Shown here in pieces: positions 40,901 to 50,285 of a stretch of DNA of 64,000 nucleotides. The stretch lies in assembly GCA_977017575.1 (NCBI GenBank), contig CDRNVI010000007.1, forward strand, positions 300,102 to 364,101, in the 5' to 3' direction. A model generated the notes under the pieces. That model saw only the letters and a program-made list of their open reading frames with translations, did not search any database and was not told where the DNA came from. The stretch is from Paramoeba atlantica. Taxonomy: Eukaryota > Discosea. Position numbers and translations under genes: made by a program. Numbering within the stretch: the first letter of the stretch is position 1; each line of letters begins with the position of its first letter.

Positions 40901-41076
40901 TTTCTCTGGACTTTCTGGGTGCTGTCATATTGTTGTATTTCTCTTGTTGAAACATTCTTTTTCATGCAAAAGTTGTGCGTCCGTAGTTTAGACTCTAAAC
41001 TTTAATTTAAGTTATGCCATCATACACATAAAGTATGTGAATACTTCTCGACGAGCTCTTGTTATTGATTAAAAAA

Positions 41077-41091
41077 AATATTTCTTTACAG
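41077..41091 (+). promoter_or_regulatory. splice-acceptor-like site before the small RRM gene
   Basis: AATATTTCTTTACAG ends 16 nt before the ATG at 41108. Confidence 0.5.
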
Positions 41092-41107
41092 GCTCTAGTC
41101 AAAACTC

Positions 41108-41359
41108 ATGTCTTCAGGGACCATTAAAATTCGAGGATCAAAACGACACCCTATTCTGGCTTCTTCTTTTGACGACCTAGTCGATTTCTTTGGCACGTTT
41201 GGATTCTACTATTCAGACAGTGTGGAGAATCATTTAGTTGCCAAGGGCTACGTGTTAGTGACGTATGAGGATCCAGAAGACGCCATCGAAGCTGTGAAAA
41301 ATATGGATGGCTATGTTTGGGATGGAAGTATCGTACTTCGCGTAAAGTTCTTTCCTTAG
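41108..41359 (+). CDS. small single-RRM protein (83 residues)
   Basis: A single compact domain that begins TIKIRGSKRHPILASSFDDL and ends LVAKGYVLVTYEDPEDAIEA, VKNMDGYVWDGSIVLRVKFF. The second half is a clear RRM: the RNP1-like KGYVLVTYE, then a helix with A-x-x-A-V-K and the final strand. The first strand is less typical and replaces the usual aromatic RNP2 with TIKIRG. It is shorter than most RRM proteins, so it may be a small splicing or ribosome-linked factor. No other domain is present. It follows NOL10 and precedes PI4K2 on the same strand. Confidence 0.75.
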   Translation: MSSGTIKIRGSKRHPILASSFDDLVDFFGTFGFYYSDSVENHLVAKGYVLVTYEDPEDAIEAVKNMDGYVWDGSIVLRVKFFP

Positions 41360-41870
41360 GGAATATTAGTTCCGTTACAGGGTGATTATCTACCGAAAAC
41401 GGTGCATGGCAACACAGGTACTAACTCCACTGGGAAAATCAATGTGGCACATAAGATTACGAAAACCCAGCTCCATTATCCGGTAAATGTCTGGAGTTCT
41501 CCGTAGTTCACGGATTCTCACGGATTATCAAGAAAAAGCAGGATAGTGTCCTGTAAAAGCGTTGTACATTTTTCCCATTCCTTGGGGATATTTTCTAAAA
41601 CACGGACGACGTACACATTTATCGCACGTACAAAGTAAGTAAAGGGAACTGTGTGTCAAAAAGATAGGCGGCATCTGGCCCAATTACCCTGACCTTAAAG
41701 GAAAGGCCGATTGACAAAATTATAGTCGGAAACTTCTAAACGACTCTTTATTACAAAAATATGACCATTTTTTTGAGGAGTATGCTAACTTTAAGCAGGG
41801 AAGAATGTATCCACTTTCTATACGCTAAGTGTCTTGGTCCCTGAATCGTTTGTAAATTTTTTATGGTGAT
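41360..41870. other. intergenic region
   Basis: An AT-rich spacer with no gene I can support. Confidence 0.4.
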
Positions 41871-41913
41871 CTTTCTTTTACCTTCTGATTCTTTTACAAC
41901 TTCATGTCATAAG
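41871..41913 (+). promoter_or_regulatory. splice-acceptor-like tract before PI4K type II
   Basis: A long T/C-rich run (CTTTCTTTTACCTTCTGATT and on) leads to AAG at 41911-41913 and CAAG at 41917-41920, 33-40 nt before the ATG at 41953. A longer frame starts at 41863, inside this tract, so 41953 is the likelier start. Confidence 0.45.
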
Positions 41914-41952
41914 TATCAAGAGCTCCTCGGACATTCGCAGCATTTTCTCCCA

Positions 41953-43122
41953 ATGCCCGATTTGCGTAGCAAGAAAGACGAAGATAGTACCACGGATTCA
42001 GAATTCAAAAGAAGTCCGGCATCAAAACACAAAGACAAGAAATTCGTAAGTTCGGATGGGCAAATAAGAGAAGAAAGCCTTCGCATAGTGCCGTACAAAT
42101 TCCGCTCTGCGGCGTTCCGCAAGTTGCATGACGACATTAAAGATGTTCGACGTTCAATGGAGAAGAAAGGGATCCTCCCGGAGCTCGTAGGACAAGGCTC
42201 CTCCGGCTCATATTTTTGTCGTGCGACATGTAACGGGCCCATGGTGGGCATTTTTAAACCAAGAGACGAAGAACCATATGGACCGCACAATCCCAAGGTT
42301 CGAAAAGCAATTCAGAGAGCGTTGTTTCCGTGTTGTTTTGGACGCGCATGTCTGCTACAAAATCAAGGGTATATCAGCGAAGCAAGTGCGAGTGTTGTGG
42401 ATCATATGCTTCAACTGCATATAGTGCCTGAGACGGTCGTAACGTCGTTTGCTTCGCCCGCGTTCAATTATAAGGGAATTGTCACTGCTCTTGCTCGATG
42501 TCACTTGGGAACGTTGCCTCGAAAAGTGGGCAGCTTTCAGAAGTTTGTGCATGATGCCAAACCTGCATCTTCTTTTACGGAAATCGAGTTTCAAAAATTC
42601 ATGCAAGACAAAGATTTCATTGTACAGTTTCAGAAGCTTACCATTCTTGACTACCTGATAAGAAATACGGACCGTGGTTTAGATAATTTTCTTATTCACT
42701 TTGGTGCATTTGAAAAACCGCTTCTTTCCGCAATTGACAACGGCCTCTCATTCCCTTTCAAGCATCCGGATACTTTTCGCGTCTATCCGTACGGTTGGTC
42801 GAACCTAAGTGCTTGTCATCAACCCTATGACAAAGAGTTAGCCGATATTGTACTCCCGCTACTTACGAGCTTTGAGTGGCGGCGTAGACTCAAGAAAGCG
42901 CTCCGACGAATCATGAGGCAAGATCCCCTTTTCAAAAAGCGTGCTTTTCGAGACCAGATGGCTGTTATTAGAGGACAAATTGCCAATCTAGTTGATGTAT
43001 TGGAAAACCAATTTTCTCCTTTCGATCTTGTCAACATGCCACCTTACGCAATTTATGAAGAACCTAAAAGTGGCGTCGAAATACTTCGGATTCGTGCAAA
43101 ATTTGCATGCTGCCCGTGCTGA
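41953..43122 (+). CDS. PI4K2: phosphatidylinositol 4-kinase type II
   Basis: Starts MPDLRSKKDEDSTTDSEFKR (ATG 41953), giving 389 residues. All family motifs are present: the ATP loop LVGQGSSGSYFCRATCNG, GIFKPRDEEPYGPHNPK, FPCCFGRACLLQNQGYISEA, the catalytic loop LTILDYLIRNTDRGLDNFL, and metal-binding SAIDNGLSFPFKHP, then PYGWSNL. Type II enzymes make PI4P on endosomes and the trans-Golgi and are held to membranes by palmitoylated Cys. Here the usual CCPCC is reduced to FPCC, and the protein ends in a new Cys cluster, KFACCPC, that could serve as an acylation site. The N-terminus is short and Lys/Glu-rich. Confidence 0.95.
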   Translation: MPDLRSKKDEDSTTDSEFKRSPASKHKDKKFVSSDGQIREESLRIVPYKFRSAAFRKLHDDIKDVRRSMEKKGILPELVGQGSSGSYFCRATCNGPMVGIFKPRDEEPYGPHNPKVRKAIQRALFPCCFGRACLLQNQGYISEASASVVDHMLQLHIVPETVVTSFASPAFNYKGIVTALARCHLGTLPRKVGSFQKFVHDAKPASSFTEIEFQKFMQDKDFIVQFQKLTILDYLIRNTDRGLDNFLIHFGAFEKPLLSAIDNGLSFPFKHPDTFRVYPYGWSNLSACHQPYDKELADIVLPLLTSFEWRRRLKKALRRIMRQDPLFKKRAFRDQMAVIRGQIANLVDVLENQFSPFDLVNMPPYAIYEEPKSGVEILRIRAKFACCPC

Positions 43123-43651
43123 TAATTCATTTTCTGTTTTAAGACGCTGCGATTTACAAGACGACTGTTTCAATGGCTTTGAGTAGGGGTCAATGGTAGC
43201 TCAAGAGAACCCCAAGTTTCCGGAGCGCAAGGTGCAAAGAAACCTGAAGTTACTATCCTAAGAAGAAACACCAAACTTTCGCTGACAACAGAATTACATA
43301 ATCTGACAACCGCTGCAAACGTTGAAGGCTTACTCGTGCTTCGACTCCGGTGTGGAACATTCCTTTTTGGACTTCTTCTACATTCATCTTGTGCATGCAT
43401 CTAATTAACGTGAATACCTTGTATCTCGTAAGTCGAGTATGCCTATCAGAGCTCACTCGCAGAAATATATACGCCTAGTTAAATAATATGAAAAGTAGTA
43501 CGATATATTTCGTCACAAAAGTTTCCTGTTTACTTCGCAGTTCAGATTCTAACAATATCGCAATACCGTAGTACTTTAATATTTTTGATCTACGTCATTT
43601 CATGATCATCGCACTCGGCACATAGCACTACGTCTACGAGCCACTCCCAAA
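43123..43651. other. intergenic region with a coding-like stretch lacking ATG
   Basis: From about 43191 the + strand is open for about 73 codons (ending CGTFLFGLLLHSSCACI) but begins right after a stop and has no ATG. It may be chance. I see nothing else. Confidence 0.3.
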
Positions 43652-45508
43652 ATGCATTTATGGACCCCACTCCTTCTCCACTTTCTCTTCACGGTCAGCC
43701 CACCACGTCTCCTTACGCAGCCCCTCTCCCTTCCCCACGTCCACACCCTGGACTGCAGTCTCCCCCTCTGTCACCCCCCAGCGGGGGTGTCCCGACTTTT
43801 CTGCACCCTGTTCCGTCCTCTCTTTCGCTACTTTGGTCTCCCATGGTGTCAACACCCTCGACCCCCGGTTCGTGACTTCCGTCGACGCTCCCATAGTGCT
43901 GACGCCGTCCCTTCCCGAACAAAAGGACACGCGTCGCCCTTGTTTCCTCCCCAGCAAGCAGCATCCCATCCGGACGACCATAACCCGTTCACTACTTCAC
44001 GTCCTTTTCCCCCTGGCGCAATGCCCTCCTCTTCCACCCTCTCCGGCCCTCTCACGAAGGTGGGTCTCTCCCCTACCCCTTTAATTGCCAGTCTCCCCGA
44101 TCTTCGTTCCTCTCTCTCTCGCCCGCTTCACCGCCTCTCCTCCTCTCATCTTCGGAAACGAGGAGCGCGAAAAAAAAAAGACAGGCGTCGTTGGCGCTCA
44201 CGTTCCATGACCGCGCTGGACGTGGAGCAAATCGCGGAGGCGCAAATTCGCCACGCCACCCGGGAGAGTGGGATTGAGGATTTTGTGGCCTCCGCGGGGT
44301 CGTTGGCACAAAACCAGAGGCAGGGGCCGCGGCGTCCGCTGCCGATTGCACTCGCCCCCGAGGACCGGCACACCCAAAGTCGGTTTCCTCGACGTGTCCA
44401 GGCGTTGAATTTGACAACGATGGAGTCCGATATTGGGGGCGCGGGATGGCTTGTGGGGCAGCAGTCGCTGTTGGAGCGTGTGCGAGTGGCACTCTCACAG
44501 CCGGAGCAGTACCGTATTGTGCGAAGACACGGGAGTCGACAAACGGAGTACGTGTTGTGGACCTCAGAAAGACCGTTGGCACGTTTTTTGACGTGGACCC
44601 CTCACTGTGATTATATTGCCTACTCCCGACGGATGCTACGGCATCGAGAAGAGAACAAGGAGGGGGAGGAGGAGGAGGAGGAGCACGATGATTCTCTGTC
44701 CTCTCCAATGCTTTCTCCTCAATCTCAGCCTCCGCATGAGGTTGTGCAACAGCTCCAGCGGAAGATACGCAACCAGGTGGCTCGATACGCGTTGGACTAT
44801 GAGGGTAGTCTCTCTGTCCCGATAACAGTTCCCGTTGTGATTGAGGAACTTGGAATTGGTACGCTACAGGAATACATTCCAGGGGATGTTCTCCCCTCCG
44901 ATATGGACAGCTATGAAGAGCTTGAAAAGAGATTTTTTGGGTCGTTTCCTCCGACACTGGCTTCACCTCAACCGAAACATCAGATGGAAGAGATCTTCAG
45001 TTGTGAGTCCGCACAGTTCTTGTTCGTTCTTGATGCCCTGACAGGCATCACGAACCGAGATCCTCGTACGCTGCAACACATCTACAAGGCAGCGGGGTCC
45101 GAATCTTACCCTTTGGCTAACGGGATAGGATCACGGCACAGCGGTTCACATGAATTCGTTATCGGATTCATCTCTTCCGACTTCGGACTGTGTTTCGACG
45201 GCATTTCCAACTTTCACCCTCTATTTTCTACTGCGACGTTCTATTCATCGTTTCCCCACATGCATACTCCGTTTTTGCCAAGAGTCCGTCGATATCTACA
45301 AAGTGCCCTTCCCTCCGCCATAGATACGCTGCGCTCTCACTTAGTAAACACAAAGGATCCTATGATGGAGACCTACATGGAAGATCTTCAGCACGCTGCG
45401 AAATGTCTTAGGGAGGGCGCGGAAAAAGAAATGACGCCCATTGAAATTATGCGCAAATGCTTAGCTACCGGAGTCGTTTCATCAACACTGAGTTTTCTTG
45501 GGTGGTAG
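43652..45508 (+). CDS. putative PI3/PI4-kinase-like protein
   Basis: 618 codons from ATG 43652. Later starts at 44018 and 44207 are possible; the first 180 residues are Pro/Ser-rich, come from a T/C-rich stretch, and may be partly untranslated. From about residue 390 it resembles the C-lobe of the PI3/PI4-kinase fold: VPVVIEELGIGTLQEYIPG, FLFVLDALTGITNRDPRTLQ, then VIGFISSDFGLCFDGIS and HTPFLPRVRRYLQSALP. These correspond to the catalytic loop (D-R-x-x-x-N, here with Gln for the Asn) and the D-x-G metal loop of type II-like kinases. The fit is partial, so it may be inactive or another kinase-fold family. It follows the true PI4K2 gene directly. Codons are GC-rich. Confidence 0.45.
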   Translation: MHLWTPLLLHFLFTVSPPRLLTQPLSLPHVHTLDCSLPLCHPPAGVSRLFCTLFRPLFRYFGLPWCQHPRPPVRDFRRRSHSADAVPSRTKGHASPLFPPQQAASHPDDHNPFTTSRPFPPGAMPSSSTLSGPLTKVGLSPTPLIASLPDLRSSLSRPLHRLSSSHLRKRGARKKKDRRRWRSRSMTALDVEQIAEAQIRHATRESGIEDFVASAGSLAQNQRQGPRRPLPIALAPEDRHTQSRFPRRVQALNLTTMESDIGGAGWLVGQQSLLERVRVALSQPEQYRIVRRHGSRQTEYVLWTSERPLARFLTWTPHCDYIAYSRRMLRHREENKEGEEEEEEHDDSLSSPMLSPQSQPPHEVVQQLQRKIRNQVARYALDYEGSLSVPITVPVVIEELGIGTLQEYIPGDVLPSDMDSYEELEKRFFGSFPPTLASPQPKHQMEEIFSCESAQFLFVLDALTGITNRDPRTLQHIYKAAGSESYPLANGIGSRHSGSHEFVIGFISSDFGLCFDGISNFHPLFSTATFYSSFPHMHTPFLPRVRRYLQSALPSAIDTLRSHLVNTKDPMMETYMEDLQHAAKCLREGAEKEMTPIEIMRKCLATGVVSSTLSFLGW

Positions 45509-46174
45509 TCCAGGCCAGTGGAAGCTCCTTTTAAAAGCTTCTAAATTCTACCTCGTAAACTAGAATTTTGCGTAACTTGTTTTCATAGACTTGCTTTACT
45601 AGTTTTTAGATTCTACTAGAGTATTTTATAGTTTTTTTCTGAATTTTGTCATCCTATTGCGGTAGAGTATTAAACGTGTAAAGTGCTACGATTCTCCAGA
45701 ATTTAACCTTTCACACGCCACACCTCTCCATCTTGTGCATGGTTGGTCCTATCATATGGATACTGGTTTGATCAACCCTGTCGACCGCAATCGGCATTAT
45801 TCCCATTAACTTATTCAATCTTATCCATTTCGTTTCGCTTTTTTCTCTTCTCAACACATTCAAACGCAACGTGTTACGCCCTATCACTTATAAAACATCC
45901 GCTTTCCTCTACAACCTATACCCTTCACTTTTCTACAACACGTCCAGCCCCATTTAAACGTAACCTTAAAAAAGTGAGCATAAAAAACAAGAGAAATGAA
46001 TTTAATCAAAGAAAAAAATTAATCCTAAAAAACAGGCTTCACAGAAACCTTAAAACCTTACAAATAAAAATACAATAATATATAATACAATAAAAAAGAA
46101 ACGACTTTACACGAACCTTCCTTTTTTTCACAACAACAAAACACTTCCTCTCCCCTTACTTACCCTCTCTCCCC
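45509..46174. other. intergenic region
   Basis: An AT-rich spacer of about 670 bp. A + strand frame at 45743-46078 has no ATG and no motif. The final 35 nt before the carrier gene are nearly all pyrimidine. Confidence 0.4.
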
Positions 46175-47101
46175 ATGACCACCGCCCCCTCCCCCTACCC
46201 CACCTGGATGAACTTCCCCGCGGGCACCCTTGCCGGGGCCACCGCCTGGGCCCTCATCCACCCCCTCGACAGCATCAAGGTCCACGTCCAGATGCGCGCG
46301 GAGGCCAAGGCCGACACGGGCCTGGCCTCCGTCGTGCGGGCTATCCTCAAGGAGCGCGGGCCCGCGGGGCTCTACGACGGGCTAAGCGCGGGGGTCTCGC
46401 GGCAGCTGGTGTACGCGACCGTGCGCCTGGGGGGCTACGATGTGTTCCGAGACGCCATCGTGCGCCGTCGTGCCGCGGAGGGGGGGGTGCCGGTGGCCAC
46501 GTTCGGGGATCGCCTGGTGGCGGGGGCGCTGAGTGGGGGGTTTGCGGCCTACCTGAGTTGTCCGGTGGAGGTGGCGATGGTGCGGATGCAGGCGGATGGG
46601 TCGGGACCGGCGGGGGAACGGAGGGGGTATGCGCATGTGGGGGATGCGTTGCGTCGGATTGCGACGGAGGAGGGGGTGAGGACGTATTGGCGGGGGTCGA
46701 CCCCGACGGTGGTGCGGGCCACCGCGGTGGGGGTGACCCAAGTGGGGTTTTATGATCAGTGTAAATCGTGGCTGGTTCAGAGTGGGTATTTCGCGCCGAC
46801 CTCCGTGTCCACGTTTGTAACATCCTCCCTGATTACGGGGGTGGTTTATTCTTTTCTTACGATGCCGATTGAGACGGTGAAAATTCGTATGCAGAATCAA
46901 AAGCCACAGGCGGACGGTTCGCTGCGTTATCGTAATATGGCACAGGCGTTAGGGAATGTTGCCCGTGTGGAGGGCGTTTCTTCCCTTTGGCGAGGCTATG
47001 TTCCGTATTACACTCGTTGTGGTTTACATACATTGAGCTGCTTTTTTGTTTTGGAGCAATGTAAAGCGTTTTTGACCTGGAGTTATGCCCCGAAAATGTA
47101 G
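46175..47101 (+). CDS. mitochondrial carrier, 2-oxoglutarate/malate type
   Basis: A 308-residue protein with three carrier repeats and their signatures: HPLDSIKVHVQMR, CPVEVAMVRMQADG, and MPIETVKIRMQNQ. The second repeat (CPVEVAMVRMQADG, then RRGYAHVGDALRRIATEEGV and YWRGSTPTVVRA) and the last (SLWRGYVPYYTRCGLHTL) are close to the oxoglutarate/malate carrier SLC25A11. That carrier sits in the inner mitochondrial membrane and exchanges 2-oxoglutarate for malate. Without a full alignment, dicarboxylate or uncoupling-type carriers remain possible. The first two thirds of the gene are extremely GC-rich in codon use, then it turns AT-rich near the 3' end. It begins right after a T/C-rich leader. 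Confidence 0.85.
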   Translation: MTTAPSPYPTWMNFPAGTLAGATAWALIHPLDSIKVHVQMRAEAKADTGLASVVRAILKERGPAGLYDGLSAGVSRQLVYATVRLGGYDVFRDAIVRRRAAEGGVPVATFGDRLVAGALSGGFAAYLSCPVEVAMVRMQADGSGPAGERRGYAHVGDALRRIATEEGVRTYWRGSTPTVVRATAVGVTQVGFYDQCKSWLVQSGYFAPTSVSTFVTSSLITGVVYSFLTMPIETVKIRMQNQKPQADGSLRYRNMAQALGNVARVEGVSSLWRGYVPYYTRCGLHTLSCFFVLEQCKAFLTWSYAPKM

Positions 47102-47693
47102 AACGTTCGCGCAAGGGTAGTCATGTAGAAGGAATCATACGTACACATACGAATGTGTATTTTTCTTAACGTTTTTTTATAACATGTAGTGCTTGCAGAT
47201 TCATGAATATTCTGTTTCATGCATATTTTTCCTCTTGTCTTTATTTCGTAGACTATATTTTCTTTGTTTCGCAACAAACCCTGTGTTAAGCCAATGCGCT
47301 AGGAACGCACCGATTATTCGCTGGAGAATAGAAAGATAGTAGTGGGTATTATAATCAGTATTTTGAGACGATTTTTTTCAGTGATCAGAAATAGACGATT
47401 TTTATAATGTATGTGCTTGTGTAATGAAGTACGTTATCATAAGGCCATCGGGCTTGTGTACTTTCTTGGGGACTACATCCATTATTTCTTTATCAAGAAC
47501 CACATTTCGTATCGTTCCCTTATCTTACAGCCATTATTATCATTGTGATAGTGTACTAAAAGGAAGTGCAGTGCATGTTTCACCGAAACTTGTTGTTGCG
47601 TATTATTGCATAAGTATTATTCTACTTGGTATTTTTACTTCGTATTTTCTGTTCCATTGGTGAGTTTGTGACACACTACTATTGGTGGCATGT
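47102..47693. other. intergenic region
   Basis: AT-rich spacer with no recognisable gene. Confidence 0.4.
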
Positions 47694-47713
47694 TGGCTTC
47701 CTCTTTCCAGCAG
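47694..47713 (+). promoter_or_regulatory. splice-acceptor-like site before the ASCC2-like gene
   Basis: TGGCTTCCTCTTTCCAGCAG. The ATG is at 47775. The frame between is open but has no ATG, which argues for a site that trims the 5' leader. Confidence 0.5.
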
Positions 47714-47774
47714 AAGAAACTTTATAAATTATCGCCGTGAAAAAAGGCTGTTCGGTCACTGCAGCTTCTTTTTC

Positions 47775-49400
47775 ATGAAAGAGAACGCTACTCCGGCTCT
47801 CATACTTTTGCTTGACGTAGTAAAACAGAGTAGCGTCGAATGCTTCATATCTAAACTTGGTTCGAATGCAGCACAAACGACTTTGTGTGATGAAATAAAG
47901 AGATGTGCATTTCTTTCTATGACTCCAGAAAAGGGCATTGATGAAACCACTGAAAAGGTTATTTTAGCTATATTATTACGTGTTGTAGCATACAGGAGCA
48001 TTACGAAACAGAGAATGGCGGGTATCAAGGCAATGGAAAGTGTGTTATCACCAAATTTGTTGCCAGCTATGGCTTCAATGCTTTATCACATGTCGCAGCA
48101 TAGCGAAATTTACATAGTATTGAGTAGCGTCTACGCTAGCAATGCGATGTATCTGCATTTTTTGGAGCACTACAGCGTAAGTTGGTTCGAAGATGTAACA
48201 GCTTTGGTGCATAGGTTGCAGAAAAAAGAAATTCAGACCAAACCGTTTGGTATGAATGAAGTTACTAAACTTGTTAAACAGACACAATGTTTAGTTTTTT
48301 CCCTTCGAGGTCTTTATGCGACATGTCCTATGATAGTGCCGTTCATGAAGGTTTCTTTCGTGCTTCAAGGGCTTGCCTTGTTGATTGATATAGTACTGCC
48401 CCAACTCTTACACTTGGCAACACACAATTCCAAGATAGGATATCGAAGAGCTTCCATACAACGACTATTGTCTTCCATCTTTAATGACGCTCTTGAAACC
48501 TCATGTGGGGTTTCTTGTTTTTCTTTTTCTCAGTTGAAGACCGAGTTGGTCGAATTTGTGGATAGTAGAGTCTCTCGCATGTTGCGTTTGACGTGTAACA
48601 GTTCTTGCGCACACTTTCTCCGACAACATCCTGAAATGAAATTTGGTACGTGGCTAAGACAATTGCGTCACATTCAACCTGTTTCCAATGCTGCCCTCGA
48701 CAATGCTATTGCTATCGAGCATGTCATGATCGATGGTGTACCTCATTACTCGCCACATGTATTTGCTTCTTTAATTACGGCTTTGTCGCACCACACAAAG
48801 ACGTTCAAGTCCGATCGCCAGGACGTATTCGCCGCCACTGTCCTCGGTGCTCTTCTTCCTTCTGAAAAAATTGTGCAACAACCAATTACCGAGTTTTCGG
48901 ATCGTGTTGAGCAAATTCTTGAGATATTTCCTAAGTGGCCGGGAGATTTTGCGAGATATGCGCTTGAGCATTACAAAGGAAATGTTGAACTTCTCGTTGA
49001 AGATGCTTTACAGGAAAACTTGCCGACATCCCTTTCGGAAAGTCTAGAAATATCTAAACTAGCTTTGGAAGTAAGGAAAGGAATAGACACAGATATTCAC
49101 AATAGGCCAAATCATCCACCCGATTTCTGTGGAATTATTGGTTCAAAGATTTCCGTTCAATTACCTCACGTAGAGAGCTCAAGTACATACGACTTATTTA
49201 AAGGGCCAAACTGCCATGAAAGTGGTGACTCTGATTTTCTTGCTGTTAATGTGAGTGCGAAATTCATGACCCCATCTACAGAAGAAACTTGTGACGACGA
49301 GCCCGAAGATAGCGATGAATCAGCGTATTCGTTTCGCGTGGCAGAAATTGCGTCTCTTGAAACTGACTCATCGGATAATGATCAGAATTCTATTTTTTGA
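47775..49400 (+). CDS. CUE-domain protein, ASCC2-like
   Basis: The first ATG is 47775 (MKENATPALILLLDVVK), giving 541 residues. The first 370 residues are helical (SITKQRMAGIKAMESVLSP, EVTKLVKQTQCLVFSLRGLY). A CUE domain follows at about residues 390-435: VEQILEIFPKWPGDFARYAL, EHYKGNVELLVEDALQENLP, with the F-P and di-Leu positions that bind ubiquitin. This order, a long helical part and then one CUE domain, matches ASCC2, the ubiquitin reader of the ASCC alkylation-repair and ribosome-rescue complex. The C-terminus is acidic and Ser-rich. The helicase partner ASCC3 is not in this window. Confidence 0.65.
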   Translation: MKENATPALILLLDVVKQSSVECFISKLGSNAAQTTLCDEIKRCAFLSMTPEKGIDETTEKVILAILLRVVAYRSITKQRMAGIKAMESVLSPNLLPAMASMLYHMSQHSEIYIVLSSVYASNAMYLHFLEHYSVSWFEDVTALVHRLQKKEIQTKPFGMNEVTKLVKQTQCLVFSLRGLYATCPMIVPFMKVSFVLQGLALLIDIVLPQLLHLATHNSKIGYRRASIQRLLSSIFNDALETSCGVSCFSFSQLKTELVEFVDSRVSRMLRLTCNSSCAHFLRQHPEMKFGTWLRQLRHIQPVSNAALDNAIAIEHVMIDGVPHYSPHVFASLITALSHHTKTFKSDRQDVFAATVLGALLPSEKIVQQPITEFSDRVEQILEIFPKWPGDFARYALEHYKGNVELLVEDALQENLPTSLSESLEISKLALEVRKGIDTDIHNRPNHPPDFCGIIGSKISVQLPHVESSSTYDLFKGPNCHESGDSDFLAVNVSAKFMTPSTEETCDDEPEDSDESAYSFRVAEIASLETDSSDNDQNSIF

Positions 49401-49411
49401 TGCTCATTCTA

Positions 49412-49980
49412 CGGGGGGGATCAGCTAATGCTGGGGGGGGTCTAAAATTTGTAAAACTTGGCCAATTTTAGAAAATAATAGTGCATTCCAGAGCTCACAC
49501 ACAGCCCTCCTGTGGAGGATATGTCGTTGTGCATAAAATCAACAGTTTTATAAAATGGTGGGAGGGTTAAAAACGTCGATTGCAAGTTTTTTAAGAAATT
49601 CTGACGTTTTTTCCCCGAAACGTAAAACCAAACTTAGTACTCAGTGACGCCCGTTCCTCTCTATAGCAATATTTATGTACCCTGGGGTGAGAAACGGCTC
49701 TCCGGCAATTTCTCCCGAAGTGAAAGTGAAAATACTCGTCTTTGAGGCATGAATGATGAAAACAGGAGAAATCTCAAAAGAAATCGAAAAAATAGCAAAA
49801 AATGCAAGTCGAAAAAACGTATTTTCACTTTAAAATGCGTCGTGTATAAAAGCACGAGAAACGATATATCCTCCACAGGAGGGCTGTGTGAGAGCTCTCG
49901 AATGTGCTATTATTTTCCAAAAATTGACCAAGTTTTACAAATTTTAGACCCTTCCCCCCAGCATTAGTTGATCCCCCCTG
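49412..49980 (-). mobile_element. 569-bp deletion derivative of the 25.6-kb transposon
   Basis: Both ends match the 25645-27261 family (TCTAAAATTTGTAAAACTTG on the left; GAGAGCTCTC and TTTTAGACCC on the right). They pair with each other over about 110 bp and abut TA (49410-11; 49981-82). Inside, the minus strand still reads MPQRRVFSLSLREKLPESRF, the counterpart of the full transposase start MPQKRVRSRTSRGV. The rest of the transposase is lost. It lies 11 bp after the stop codon of the preceding gene, so it probably forms part of that gene's 3' untranslated region. Confidence 0.9.
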
Positions 49981-50198
49981 TATATTTTCTTTATGCGCAG
50001 GAAATACTGTACACTTTAGTTTCTTCTAGTATGCCGTAGTATCCCTAGCACCTACCACATAGCCTTCGTGTAATAAAACGTGAAAATAAAATTAAAAAAT
50101 AAACTTGATACCATAGAAAAGTGGCTACTAGCAGTGTAATTGCTCTCATATTGCAAGAGTTGTGATTGCGGGACAGATAGATAAGGAAAATGGCTCTC

Positions 50199-50252
50199 GT
50201 AAAGTTTAACACGCTGGTAAAGTTTAACACTCTGGTAAAGTTTATTTTTTGC
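50199..50252 (+). repeat. 18-bp tandem repeat before the LRR gene
   Basis: GTAAAGTTTAACACNCTG occurs twice and a third, changed copy begins the T-rich tract at 50241. An upstream reading frame from 50190 encodes this repeat, but the acceptor and signal peptide favour the later start at 50286. Confidence 0.7.
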
Positions 50253-50254
50253 AG
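50241..50254 (+). promoter_or_regulatory. splice-acceptor-like site before the secreted LRR gene
   Basis: TTTATTTTTTGCAG ends 31 nt before the ATG at 50286. Confidence 0.5.
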
Positions 50255-50285
50255 CATACAAGAATTAATCTTTTTTGGTGGTGCA

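Noticed and set aside
43170-43456. Minus-strand frames of 67-76 codons
   Set aside because: No motif, and opposite to the direction of all host genes.
44073-44966. A 297-codon minus-strand frame opposite the kinase-like gene
   Set aside because: Low-complexity Pro/Ala/Arg content with no motif; it is a shadow of a GC-rich gene.
45743-46078. 111-codon frame before the carrier gene
   Set aside because: No ATG, no motif, base composition of a spacer.
46347-46900. Pro/His-rich minus-strand frames opposite the carrier
   Set aside because: Shadow frames created by the very GC-rich codons of the carrier gene.
50190-50285. Longer N-terminus for the LRR protein
   Set aside because: It would be encoded by a tandem repeat and would place 32 residues before a good signal peptide; the acceptor at 50254 also argues against it.
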